DNA from: Streptomyces sp. 6-11-2
GTDB taxonomy: Bacteria > Actinomycetota > Actinomycetes > Streptomycetales > Streptomycetaceae
Direction of reading: 5' to 3'
DNA length: 64,000 nucleotides
Assembly (NCBI RefSeq): GCF_006540305.1
Contig: NZ_BJOR01000001.1
Coordinates: forward strand, 558,001-622,000
Shown: piece by piece, positions 44,866 to 54,800 of the stretch
How positions within the stretch are numbered: the first letter of the stretch is position 1
Layout: each line of letters starts with the position of its first letter
The notes under the pieces: model-generated
What the model was told of the DNA's origin: nothing
Databases searched by the model: none
The model's input: the letters and a program-made list of their open reading frames with translations, nothing else
Made by a program: the position numbers and the translations under genes

Positions 44866-45347
44866 ACACCGTCCAGGTCGAACGCCTGCTTCCGCACCGG
44901 TTCCCCATGCTCCTCGTGGACCGGGTCCTCGACCTGGTTCCGGGTGAGAGCATCACCGCGGCCAAGGCGATCACCCGCAACGAGCCGTGCTACCGGAGAG
45001 TCGGCGCGCACACGGCCGGCGCCTGTCTGGAGTACCCGCAGACGCTCCTGATCGAGTCGTGGGGCCAGGCCGCCGGCATCCTGGCGACCTGGCGCTCCCC
45101 CGACGAGCGGACCGACCCGCGGGAGGCCGACCGGGTCATGCTGCTCGGCGGTCTCTCCGGGGTCGTGTTCCACCGGCCGGTGCTGCCGGGGGACGTGCTC
45201 CTGCATCGGGCCCGGCTCTCCCGCGCCCTGTCCGACACCGCGATTTTCGAGGGCGAGACCTCGTGCGACGGCGAGGTGGTGATGTCGGTCGAGCGGATGG
45301 TGATGGCCTTCCGCCCCGCCGGCCGGCTGCTGCCGTCCGCCGGTTGA
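44862..45347 (+). CDS. FabZ-like dehydratase partner 2
   Basis: A 161-residue hotdog protein. LLPHRFPMLLVDRVLDLVPG at the N-terminus is a clear FabZ start. The active-site strand reads VGAHTAGACLEYPQTLLIESW: His and Glu are present but spaced one residue further apart than in FabZ, and the Pro-Gly between them is missing, so activity may be reduced. It is coupled to dehydratase 1 by an ATGA overlap. A heterodimer with one competent site is the likely arrangement. Confidence 0.83.
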   Translation: MNTVQVERLLPHRFPMLLVDRVLDLVPGESITAAKAITRNEPCYRRVGAHTAGACLEYPQTLLIESWGQAAGILATWRSPDERTDPREADRVMLLGGLSGVVFHRPVLPGDVLLHRARLSRALSDTAIFEGETSCDGEVVMSVERMVMAFRPAGRLLPSAG

Positions 45348-45379
45348 GCCGATCTTTAGCCGACATGGAGGAACGCCTG

Positions 45380-46126
45380 ATGACACCGGACACCAAAGCG
45401 GTCGCGCTGGTCAGCGGCGGCTCGCGCGGCATCGGCCGGGCCGTGGTGAAGCGGCTCGCGGCCGACGGCCACGACGTCAGCTTCTGCTACCAGTCCAACG
45501 ACGAGGCCGCGACCGCCCTGGAGAAGGAACTCGGCGGACTCGACGTCCGGGTGCTGGCCCGGAAGGTCGACGTGGCCTCGCCGGAGTCGGTACGCGAGTG
45601 GGTGGCCGAGACCCAGGAGACCCTGGGCACGGTGGACGTCGCGGTCACCGCCGCGGGCATCACCCGTGACAACCCACTGCTGATGATGACCGACCAGCAG
45701 TGGAAGGACGTGCTCGCGGTCAACCTCGACGGCACGTACAACGTCTGCCGCTCGGTGGTGTTCGAGATGATGAAGCGCCGCTCCGGCTCACTGGTGCTGA
45801 TCTCCTCGGTGGCCGGGGTCCACGGCCACGCCACCCAGTCCAACTACGCGGCGACCAAGGCCGGGATCATCGGCTTCGCCAAGTCGCTGGCCAAGGAGGT
45901 CGGCCGCTACGGCATCCGATCCAACGTGGTCGCCCCCGGATTCATCGAGACCGACATGACCGCGGTGCTCAGCGACAAGGTCCGCGAGCAGATGCTGGCC
46001 TCGATCCCCCTGAACCGCTTCGGCGGTGCCGACGAGGTCGCCGACCTGGTGTCCTTCCTGGCCTCCGAGCGCGCCGGCTACATCACCGGCTCCGTCTTCC
46101 AGGTCGACGGCGGCATCACCATCTGA
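45380..46126 (+). CDS. FabG-like 3-ketoacyl-ACP reductase
   Basis: A 248-residue short-chain dehydrogenase. The cofactor loop is SGGSRGIGRAV, and catalytic Ser and Tyr-Lys lie in LISSVAGVHG and SNYAATKAG, with the Asn in the AVNLDGTYN region. APGFIETDM and GSVFQVDGGIT complete the FabG pattern. GGAGG 8 nt before the ATG at 45380 selects this start. It reduces the beta-keto group in each elongation round. It sits between the dehydratases and the isomerase. Confidence 0.93.
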   Translation: MTPDTKAVALVSGGSRGIGRAVVKRLAADGHDVSFCYQSNDEAATALEKELGGLDVRVLARKVDVASPESVREWVAETQETLGTVDVAVTAAGITRDNPLLMMTDQQWKDVLAVNLDGTYNVCRSVVFEMMKRRSGSLVLISSVAGVHGHATQSNYAATKAGIIGFAKSLAKEVGRYGIRSNVVAPGFIETDMTAVLSDKVREQMLASIPLNRFGGADEVADLVSFLASERAGYITGSVFQVDGGITI

Positions 46127-46160
46127 GCCCCACCCCGACTTCCCACCGAAGGACGCCGCC

Positions 46161-46871
46161 ATGGCCAAGAAGCCGCCCCGCTGGTACTTCTCCCTGCGCA
46201 GCCCCTACTCCTGGTTCGCCCACCACGACCTGAAGAAGCACCACCCCGACGTCCTGGACAGCGTGCGGTGGATCCCGTTCTGGGAACCGGACGCCCGCAG
46301 CGAGGAACAGCTCGCGCAGGCCGGGGTCGAGCTGCCGCTGGTACCGATGGCGCGGGAGAAGAACTTCTACATCCTCCAGGACGCCCGGCGGCTGGCCGAG
46401 GACCGCGGGCTCGACGTCACCTGGCCGATCGACCGGGAACCGGTCTGGGAGGTCGCGCACCTGGCCTATCTGGTGGCCGAGGACGCCGGGAAGGGCAGGG
46501 AATTCGTCGACCGGGTCTACCGCGCCCGCTGGCAGGAGGCGAAGAACATCTCCGACCCCGCCGTGATCGGCTCGATCGCCGGTGAACTCGGTCTGGACGC
46601 GGACCGGGCCGCCGGCGCGGCCGACGACCCGGACCTGCGCGCCCGGGGCGTGGAGATCCTGGCCGCCTCGGTGAAGGACGGCCTGTTCGGCGTGCCGTTC
46701 TTCGTCCACGGCCACGAGAAGTTCTGGGGCGTCGACCGGGTGGCCGGGTTCGTCGCCGCGCTGCGCGGTGTCCCGCGCGCCTCCGTCGCCGTGCCGGACG
46801 CGGAGGCGGCCGCGCTGCCGGAGATGGCCGCGGCGGGCGCGGACGCCGGTCACGCCGGCGGCTGCGGTTGA
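46161..46871 (+). CDS. DsbA-like isomerase (2-hydroxychromene-2-carboxylate isomerase type)
   Basis: A 236-residue protein of the thioredoxin/DsbA fold. YFSLRSPYSWFAHHDL replaces the CxxC with the Ser-Pro-Tyr-Ser pattern of HCCA isomerases, and FGVPFFVHGHEKFWGVDR is the family cis-Pro segment. HCCA isomerases use glutathione for cis-trans isomerisation. In cinnamoyl-lipid clusters such a protein accompanies the reducing type II PKS and is thought to supply a cis double bond for ring closure. The last ~30 residues are an Ala/Gly tail. The ATG is at 46161 (AAGGA upstream). Confidence 0.88.
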   Translation: MAKKPPRWYFSLRSPYSWFAHHDLKKHHPDVLDSVRWIPFWEPDARSEEQLAQAGVELPLVPMAREKNFYILQDARRLAEDRGLDVTWPIDREPVWEVAHLAYLVAEDAGKGREFVDRVYRARWQEAKNISDPAVIGSIAGELGLDADRAAGAADDPDLRARGVEILAASVKDGLFGVPFFVHGHEKFWGVDRVAGFVAALRGVPRASVAVPDAEAAALPEMAAAGADAGHAGGCG

Positions 46872-46905
46872 GCCGCCTCCACCGAGACGATCCCGAGGGG
46901 GCACG

Positions 46906-48582
46906 ATGAGCGACGAGCACCGGCTCGCGGGCGACTGGGACGCGATCGTGGTCGGCAGCGGCATGGGCGGTCTGACCTGCGCCGCCTACCTGGCAGTGGC
47001 CGGCCATCGGGTGCTGGTGCTCGAACAGGCCGGGGTGCTGGGCGGCAACAGCCATGTCTTCCGGCGCCGTTCGGCCTACGAGTTCGACGCCGGGGTGCAC
47101 TACATCGGCGACTGCGGGCCCGACGGCGTACTGCCGTCGATCCTGCGGGGACTGGGGCTCGGCGACCGTGTCGCCTTCCGGGAGATGGACCCGGACGGAT
47201 TCGACGAGATCGTCCTGCCCGGGCTGCGGATGTCCGTACCCGTCGGCTGGGACCGCTACCTCGACCGGCTCGCCGAGGTGCTGCCGGCGGACAAGGACGG
47301 CCTGCGGGAGTTCGTGACGGTGTGCTCGGCGGTCGGCGCGGAGATGCGCTGGACCCTGCTGTCCGCGGTCGGCGCGGGCCCGGCCGAGGTGCTGCGCCGT
47401 ACCCCCACCGCGGTGGCCTGGGGCCGCCGCTCGCTGCACGAACTGTTCGAGCACTGCGGCCTGTCCGCCGCCGCGCGCACGGTGCTGGCCGCCCAGGCGC
47501 TCAACTACGGGATCGGCCCGGAGGAGGCCACGGTCGGCATGCACGCGAGCGTGACCGACCACTATCTGCGGGGCGCCGCCTATCCGGTCGGCGGCGGTCA
47601 GATGCCGGCGGCGTCGCTGACCGAGGCGATCACCGGTCACGGCGGCACGGTCAGGACCGGGCACCGGGTGGACCGGGTGCTGGTCGAGCAGGGCCGGGCG
47701 TGCGGTGTCGTGCTCGACTGCGGGCGGGAGCTGCGCGCGCCGGTCGTCGTGTCCAACGCCGACTATGTGCGCACCGTCCGGGAGCTCGTCGGCGAGGAGC
47801 ACTTCCCGGCGTCGATCGGGAAGCGGGCCCGGAGCGCGGTGATGGGCTTCCCCCTGGTGGTGCTCTACGTGGGGCTCGACCGGGAACTGCCGGGCAGGAC
47901 CGGGGCGAACCTGTGGTGGCACGGGAACGCCGACGTCGAGGAGGCGTTCCGCGGGCTGGCCGAGGGGCGGTTCGACGCGCCGCCGTCGGTGTTCATCTCG
48001 TTCGCCTCCCGCAAGGACCCGCACACCGCGGCCATCCGGCCGCCCGGCCACGCCAACTTCCAGGTGATGGCCCTGTGCCCGCGGTCCCTGGAGGCGTGGG
48101 GCGCGGCGGCGGCGTCCGAGAGCGGCGGGCCGTACCGCCGCGACCCGGTCTACCGGGCGGAGAAGGAGCGGGTCACCGAGGCGATGCTGGCCACCGCGGA
48201 ACGCGCGCTCGGCCCCTTCCGCCGGTACGTGACCCACCTGGAGCTGGCCACGCCGGCCACGCAGCGCCGCTACACCCGGTCGACCGGCGGATCGCCGTTC
48301 GGGCTGGCCCGCTGGGGCGGCACGGGCGCCAGGCCGGACACCCGGACCAGTGTGACCGGCCTGTACGTGGTCGGGCAGAGCACCCGATACGGCAGCGGGA
48401 TCACCGGTGCCGCCGTCAGCGGTATCTCCTGCGCCGGGCAGATCCTCGGCCGCCCGCTGCTGCCGGAGGTGCACGCGGGCAGGGTGCTGGGAGACCCGCG
48501 GCGGCTTCCCGCGCGCGGTGCGGACTGGGACCCGCTGCGCCTGTGCGGCGGCCGGGCCCGCCGCGGCACCCACCCCGGCTGA
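46906..48582 (+). CDS. CrtI/phytoene-desaturase-like FAD oxidoreductase
   Basis: A 558-residue flavoprotein. WDAIVVGSGMGGLTCAAYLA is the dinucleotide-binding motif, then LEQAGVLGGNSHVF, FDAGVHYIG and, near the end, GLYVVGQSTRYGSGITGAAVSG (second FAD segment). The order fits the CrtI/retinol saturase-like group. Beside the isomerase it is the likely enzyme that oxidises the cyclised triene to an aromatic ring. GAGGGGG precedes the ATG at 46906. A 223-base gap with an AT-rich patch (48638-48665) follows before the NRPS and may hold a promoter. Confidence 0.9.
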   Translation: MSDEHRLAGDWDAIVVGSGMGGLTCAAYLAVAGHRVLVLEQAGVLGGNSHVFRRRSAYEFDAGVHYIGDCGPDGVLPSILRGLGLGDRVAFREMDPDGFDEIVLPGLRMSVPVGWDRYLDRLAEVLPADKDGLREFVTVCSAVGAEMRWTLLSAVGAGPAEVLRRTPTAVAWGRRSLHELFEHCGLSAAARTVLAAQALNYGIGPEEATVGMHASVTDHYLRGAAYPVGGGQMPAASLTEAITGHGGTVRTGHRVDRVLVEQGRACGVVLDCGRELRAPVVVSNADYVRTVRELVGEEHFPASIGKRARSAVMGFPLVVLYVGLDRELPGRTGANLWWHGNADVEEAFRGLAEGRFDAPPSVFISFASRKDPHTAAIRPPGHANFQVMALCPRSLEAWGAAAASESGGPYRRDPVYRAEKERVTEAMLATAERALGPFRRYVTHLELATPATQRRYTRSTGGSPFGLARWGGTGARPDTRTSVTGLYVVGQSTRYGSGITGAAVSGISCAGQILGRPLLPEVHAGRVLGDPRRLPARGADWDPLRLCGGRARRGTHPG

Positions 48583-48805
48583 CCCCGGAGTTCCCGGCCC
48601 GGCGCCTTTTCCAGTAAATGCTCGGGCGACCTGCGGCGATGGTTTATCGAGGCTTCTTATAAGGCCGTTCCCGTGCGCCGGGCGCGCGGTAACGTCCCAA
48701 GCGCGGGGCGAGATCTGCTCGCCCGCCCGGCCCGGATGCGCCCGATCGGTGTGGCCCGCGGGGGCTGTCTCCACCAGTTTTCCGATTCAAGGGGAGTGAG
48801 TAGTC

Positions 48806-51800
48806 GTGCCACAATCCGGTGAGATCCGACTCCCTCTGACGCCCGCTCAATCGGGTATTTGGCTCGCGCAACGGATCGATTCCGGCAACACGGTCTACAA
48901 CATCGCCGAGTATCTGGACATCCACGGGCCGGTCGATCCGGGCTGCTTCGAGACCGCGCTCCGCCGGGTGGTCGGCGAGACCGACGCACTGCGCGTGCGG
49001 TTCGCCGAGCACGGTGACATCCCCGAGCAACTGATCCTTCCCGCGGTCGATTTCCCGTTCCCCGTCCTGGACCTGTCCCAAGAGGCCGACCCGGAGGCCG
49101 CCGCGCGGACGTGGATGGACGAGGACCGTGCCCGTCCGATCGACCTGTTCGGCGACTCGCTGTTCGCCTTCGCCCTGTTCAGGATCGCCGCGGACCGCTG
49201 GTGGTGGTACCACCGCGTCCACCACATCGTGCTGGACGGCGCCGGCGTGGCCATGTTCGCGCCGAGGGTGGCCGAGGTCTACTCCGCGCTGATGGCCGAC
49301 ACTCCCGTGCCGGCCAGTCCTTTCCCGCCGCTGCGCGGCCTGGTGGATGCCGCCCTGGCCTACACCGATTCCGCGGACCACGCCCGTGACGCCGCCCACT
49401 GGACCGAGCGGCTGACCGGCGCGCAGCCCCCGGTCAGCCTCTCCGGCGGCCGGCAGCACCTGCCCAGCGGGGTGATCCGCCGCAGTGAGACGCTCGGCGC
49501 CGCGCGGACCGAGGCGATCCGCGGACTCGCGCGCGAGGCCGGTACCGGCTGGCCGACCGTGGTGGTCGCCGCGCTCGCCCTCTACGTGCAGCGCCTCACC
49601 GGCACCGACGAGGTGGTCGTCGGCCTCCCGGTCGCCGCGCGTCAGGGCCCGGGCCTGCGCAGCGTCCCCGGCAGCGTGTCCAACCTGGTCCCGCTGCGGC
49701 TGCGCGCCGCACCGGACACCTCGGTGGGCGACCTGCTCACCGCCGTCTCCGCCGAGATGCGGCAGGCCGTGCGCCACCAGCGGTACCGGCACGAGGACAT
49801 GCGGCGCGACCTGCGGCTCGGGCCCGAGCAGCACCTGATCGGGCCGCACGTCAACCTGGTCCTGTTCGACTACGACCTGGACTTCGCCGGGCACGGCGCG
49901 AGCGTGCACAACCTGCCGGGCGGCCCGATCACGGACCTCGCGATCGTGCTGGACACCCGCTCCACCGACGGCGCGCTGCGCTTCGACTTCGACGCCAACT
50001 CCGCGCTGTACGACGAGGAATCACTCGCCGCGCACCAGCGCCGCTTCCTCGACCTGCTCTCCCGGCTGTGCGCCTGCGACCCCGAGACGCCGGTCGGGCG
50101 GCTGGACACCGCCACCGCCGAGGAACACGCGCGGGTGCTGACCCGACCAGCCCCCGTCGGCTCCCCCGCCGCCGCGACGCTGCCGGAGCTGTTCGAGCGG
50201 GTCGCCGCCGAGCACCCCGAGCGCACGGCCGTGGTGAGCGACGGGGTGGGCCACAGCTACCGGGAGATCAACGCCCGGGCCAACCAGCTGGCCAGGACGC
50301 TGATCGACCGGGGCGCCGGCCCGGAGCGGTTCGTCGCGCTCGCGCTGCCGCGTTCGGTGGAGATGGTGGTCGCGCTGCTGGCCGTCCTCAAGGCGGGCGC
50401 CGCCTACCTGCCGCTGGACCCGGCCTATCCGGCCGAGCGGATCGCGTTCATGCTCGCGGACGCCGCACCGGACCTGGTACTGACCGACTCCGCGCACGCG
50501 CGGCGCCTGCCGGACACCGAAGGCGTCGCGCTGCTGACTCTGGACGACGCCCGCGCCGGCGCGGAGCCGGCCGACCGGGCCACCGATGACGTCACCGACG
50601 CGGAGCGGTCCGCACCGCTCGACCCGCGGCATCCGGCGTACATGATCTACACCTCCGGGTCCACCGGCCGGCCCAAGGGCGTGGTCGTCCCCCACCACAA
50701 CGTGCTGCGGCTGTTCACCGCCACCGAGCAGTGGTTCGGCTTCGGGCCCGAGGACGTGTGGACGCTGTTCCACTCCTACGCCTTCGACTTCTCCGTGTGG
50801 GAGATCTGGGGTCCGCTTCTGCACGGCGGCAGGCTGGTCGTCGTCCCGCACGAGGTGAGCCGTTCGCCGGTGGAGTTCCTGCGGCTGCTGGCCGACGAGC
50901 GCGTCACGGTCCTCAACCAGACCCCGTCCGCCTTCTACCAGCTCATGCAGGCCGACCAGGAGGACCCCGGGGCCGGCGTCGGTCCCGCGCTGCGGTTCGT
51001 GATCTTCGGCGGCGAGGCGCTGGACCTGCGGCGGCTCGAGCGCTGGTACGCCCGGCACCCGGACGACGCGCCGGTCCTGGTGAACATGTACGGCATCACC
51101 GAGACCACGGTGCACGTCAGCCATGCGGCGCTGGACCGCCCTGCCGTGGGCGCGCGGCGGGGCAGCGTGATCGGCTCCCCCATACCCGACCTCGGGATCC
51201 ACCTGCTGGACGACGCCCTGCGGCCGGTGCCGCCCGGCGTCGCGGCGGAGATGTACGTCTCCGGCGACGGGCTCGCGCGTGGCTACCACGGGCGCCCCGG
51301 CCTGACCTCGCACCGGTTCGTCGCCGACCCGTTCGGCCCGTCCGGCACCCGGATGTACCGCACCGGCGACGTGGCGCGCTGGACGGCGGACGGCGAACTG
51401 GAGTTCGTCGGCCGGGCCGACCAGCAGGTGAAGATCCGTGGTTTCCGGATCGAGCCGGGCGAGATCGAAGCCGTGGTGGAGAGCGCGGCCGGGGTCGCGC
51501 GGGCCGCGGTGATCGTCCGGGAGGACCAGCCGGGCGACAGGCGGCTGGTCGCCTATGTCACGCCGTCCGGCGAGCGCGGCGGCCTCGACCCGGGCGTGCT
51601 GCGCGAGACGGTGGCCGCCGCGCTGCCGGACCACATGGTGCCGTCGGCTTTCGTGGTGCTGCCGCGGCTGCCGATCACCGCCAACGGCAAGCTGGACCGC
51701 CAGGCGCTGCCGGAACCGGAGTCCGTGGCCGGCTCGGCCGGGCGTGCCCCGCGCACCCCGGTCGAGGAGGTGCTGTGCGGGCTGTTCGCCGAGGTCCTGG

Positions 51801-54800
51801 GCGTGCCGGGCGTCACCATCGACGACAACTTCTTCGACGTGGGCGGCCACTCCCTGCTGGCCACCCGGCTGGTCAGCAGGATCCGTTCGGTGTTCGGAGT
51901 GGAGCTCCAGATCCGGACGCTGTTCGAGGCGCCGACCGTGGCCGCCGTGGCGGACCGCGTCACCTGCGCCGACAACGCCCGCTCCGGCATCTCCCCGATG
52001 CCGCGCCCGGCGGAGATCCCGCTGTCCTACGCGCAGAACCGGCTGTGGTTCGTCGACCGCCTCGAGGGCCCCAACTCGGCCTACAACATCCCGCTGGTGC
52101 TGCGCCTGTCCGGGCCGCTGGAGCGGGGCGCGCTGCTCGCCGCGTTCGGGGACCTCCTGGCCCGGCACGAGAGCCTGCGCACCGTCTTCCCCGATGTGAA
52201 GGGCGTCCCGAGCCAGGTCGTGCTCGACCCGGAGACGGCCGTGATCGAGCTGCCCGTCTCGGCGATCAGCGCCGAGGACCTGCCCGCGGCGCTCGCCAGC
52301 TGTGCGGCCGGGGCGTTCGACCTGGCCACCGAACTTCCCTTGCACGTCGACCTGTTCTCGCTCGGCGAGGAGGAGCACGTACTGTCCGTCGTGGTGCACC
52401 ACATCGCGGCGGACGGATGGTCGCTCGGGGTGCTGGCCCGCGACCTGTCCACGGCGTACGCCGCGCGGCGGGGCGGAGCGCGACCGGACTGGCGGCCGCT
52501 GCCGGTGCAGTACGCCGACTACACGCTGTGGCAGCGTGACGTACTCGGCGACGACCGTGACCCCTACAGCACCATGGCACGGCAGATCGCCTTCTGGCGC
52601 TCGGAGTTGGCCGGTCTGCCGGACGAGATCACGCTGCCCGCCGACCGGCCGCGGCCGGCCGAGGCCGACTACCGGTCCGGCGTGGTCGAACTGCGGTTGC
52701 CGGCCGAGCTGCACCGGGGCCTCGCCGACCTCGCCCGGCAGACCGGCAGCACGCTGTTCATGACGCTCCAGGCGGGGCTGGCCTCGCTGCTGTCGGTGCT
52801 GGGCGCCGGCCCCGACGTGGTGCTGGGCAGCCCGGTGGCGGGCCGCACCGACGACGCCCTGGACGACCTGGTCGGCTTCTTCGTGAACACGCTGGTGCTG
52901 CGCACCGACGTCTCCGGCGACCCGACGTTCCGGGAACTGCTGGGCCGGGTCAGGGAGTCGGACCTGGCGGCCTACGCCCATCAGGACGTCCCGTTCGAGC
53001 GTCTCGTCGAGGTGCTGAACCCGGAGCGTTCACTGTCCCGCCACCCGCTGTGCCAGGTGCTGTTCTCCCTCCAGAAGAAACTCGACACCGCGTTGGAATT
53101 CCCCGGTCTGACGGCGGTCGCCGAACCGGGCGTGCGCACGATGGCCAAGTTCGACCTGTCCTTCGAATTCGGTGAACGCCTCGGCGACACGGGAACACCC
53201 GACGGTATCGACGGGGTCGTCGAATTCCGGACGGATCTCTTCGACCGTTCCAGTGTGGAAATGCTCTGCGACCGTCTGGTGCGTTTCCTCCGGGCACTCG
53301 TCGCCGAACCCGACGCTCCGGTGCGCGCGCTGGACATGTTGTCGCTGCCCGAACGCCGGCGACTGCTGCACGAATGGAACGACACGGAATGCGACGTCCC
53401 GGCGGGGACCCTGGTCGACCTGCTGGAACGCACGGCGGCGGAGCGTCCGGACGCGCTCGCGGTGTGCGACGGGACCCGGTCGATGACGTACCGCTCCCTG
53501 CACGAGGCCGCCAACCGGCTGGCACGGGAGCTGATCGCCCGGGGCGCGGGTCCCGAGCGCGTGGTGGCGCTGGGCATGCCGCGTTCGGCGGAGCTGATCG
53601 TCGCGCTGCTCGCGGTGCTCAAGTCCGGCGCGGCGTATCTGCCGGTCGACCCCGGCCATCCCGTCGAACGTGTCGCGCTGCTGCTGTCCGACGCCGCTCC
53701 GGCGCTGCTGCTCACCACCGAGGGCGTACTGGCCGGTTGGCCGCAAAAGGCGCTGGCCGAGGTGCCGACGCTGGCGCTGGACACCCCCGGGACGGTGGAG
53801 GCGGTCACGGCCCGCCCCGGGACGAACCCGGTCGACGAGGACCGTGGGGCGCCGCTGCGGGCGGACAACGCCGCCTACGTCATCCACACCTCCGGCTCGA
53901 CCGGGACGCCCAAGGGCGTCGTGGTGGAGCACCGCAACGTGGTCAACCTGGTCGCCTGGGCGGCGCGGGAGATCGGCGCCGCCGCCCTGTCCCGGCCGCT
54001 CGCGTCGACGTCGCTCAGCTTCGACGTGTCGGTCTTCGAGATCTTCGGTCCGCTGACCGCCGGCGGGCGCATCGACGTGGTGCGCGACCTGCTGGCGCTG
54101 GCCGAGCGGGAGGACGGCTGGTCGGGCAGCATGATCAGCGCGGTGCCGTCGGCGCTGGCCGAGCTGATCGGCCAGGACAACGTCTCCGCCTCGGCCGGGC
54201 TTGTGGTACTCGCCGGCGAGGCGCTCACCGGCCGGGCGGTGGCGGACATCCGCGCCGTCATGCCGCAGGCCCGTATCGCCAACATCTACGGACCGACCGA
54301 GGCCACGGTGTACGCGACCGCGTGGTACTCCGACGGCGGGCCCGGAGAGCCGCTGATCGGCCGGCCGGTCGCCAACACCCGGGTGTATGTGCTGGACCCC
54401 TGGCTCCGTCCGGTTCCCGCCGGGGTCGCGGGTGAGCTGTACCTGGCGGGCGCGGGCCTGGCCCGCGGCTACCTGGACCGGCCGGCCCTGACCGCGCAGC
54501 GGTTCGTGGCCAGCCCGTTCGGCCCGCCGGGCGCCCGTCTGTACCGGACCGGCGACGTGGTGCGGTGGACCGCGGACGGCGAGCTGGCCTACCTGGGGCG
54601 CAGCGACGAGCAGGTGAAGGTGCGCGGTTTCCGCATCGAGACCGGAGAGATCGAGTCAGTGATCGCGTCGGACCCCGCCGTGGCGCAGGTGGTGGTGGTC
54701 GCCCAGGAGGACCAGCACCGCCACAAGCAACTGGTCGCCTACGTCGTGCCCGCCTCCGGGTCCGAGGCCGACACCGCGCGCCTGCGCGAGCTGGTGGCGA

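Noticed and set aside
37375..46126. Interpretation as a fatty acid synthase operon (ACP, FabF, FabZ, FabG)
   Set aside because: There is no acyltransferase, FabH or enoyl reductase; there are four KS-like proteins, an isomerase and a desaturase, and the operon continues into an NRPS.
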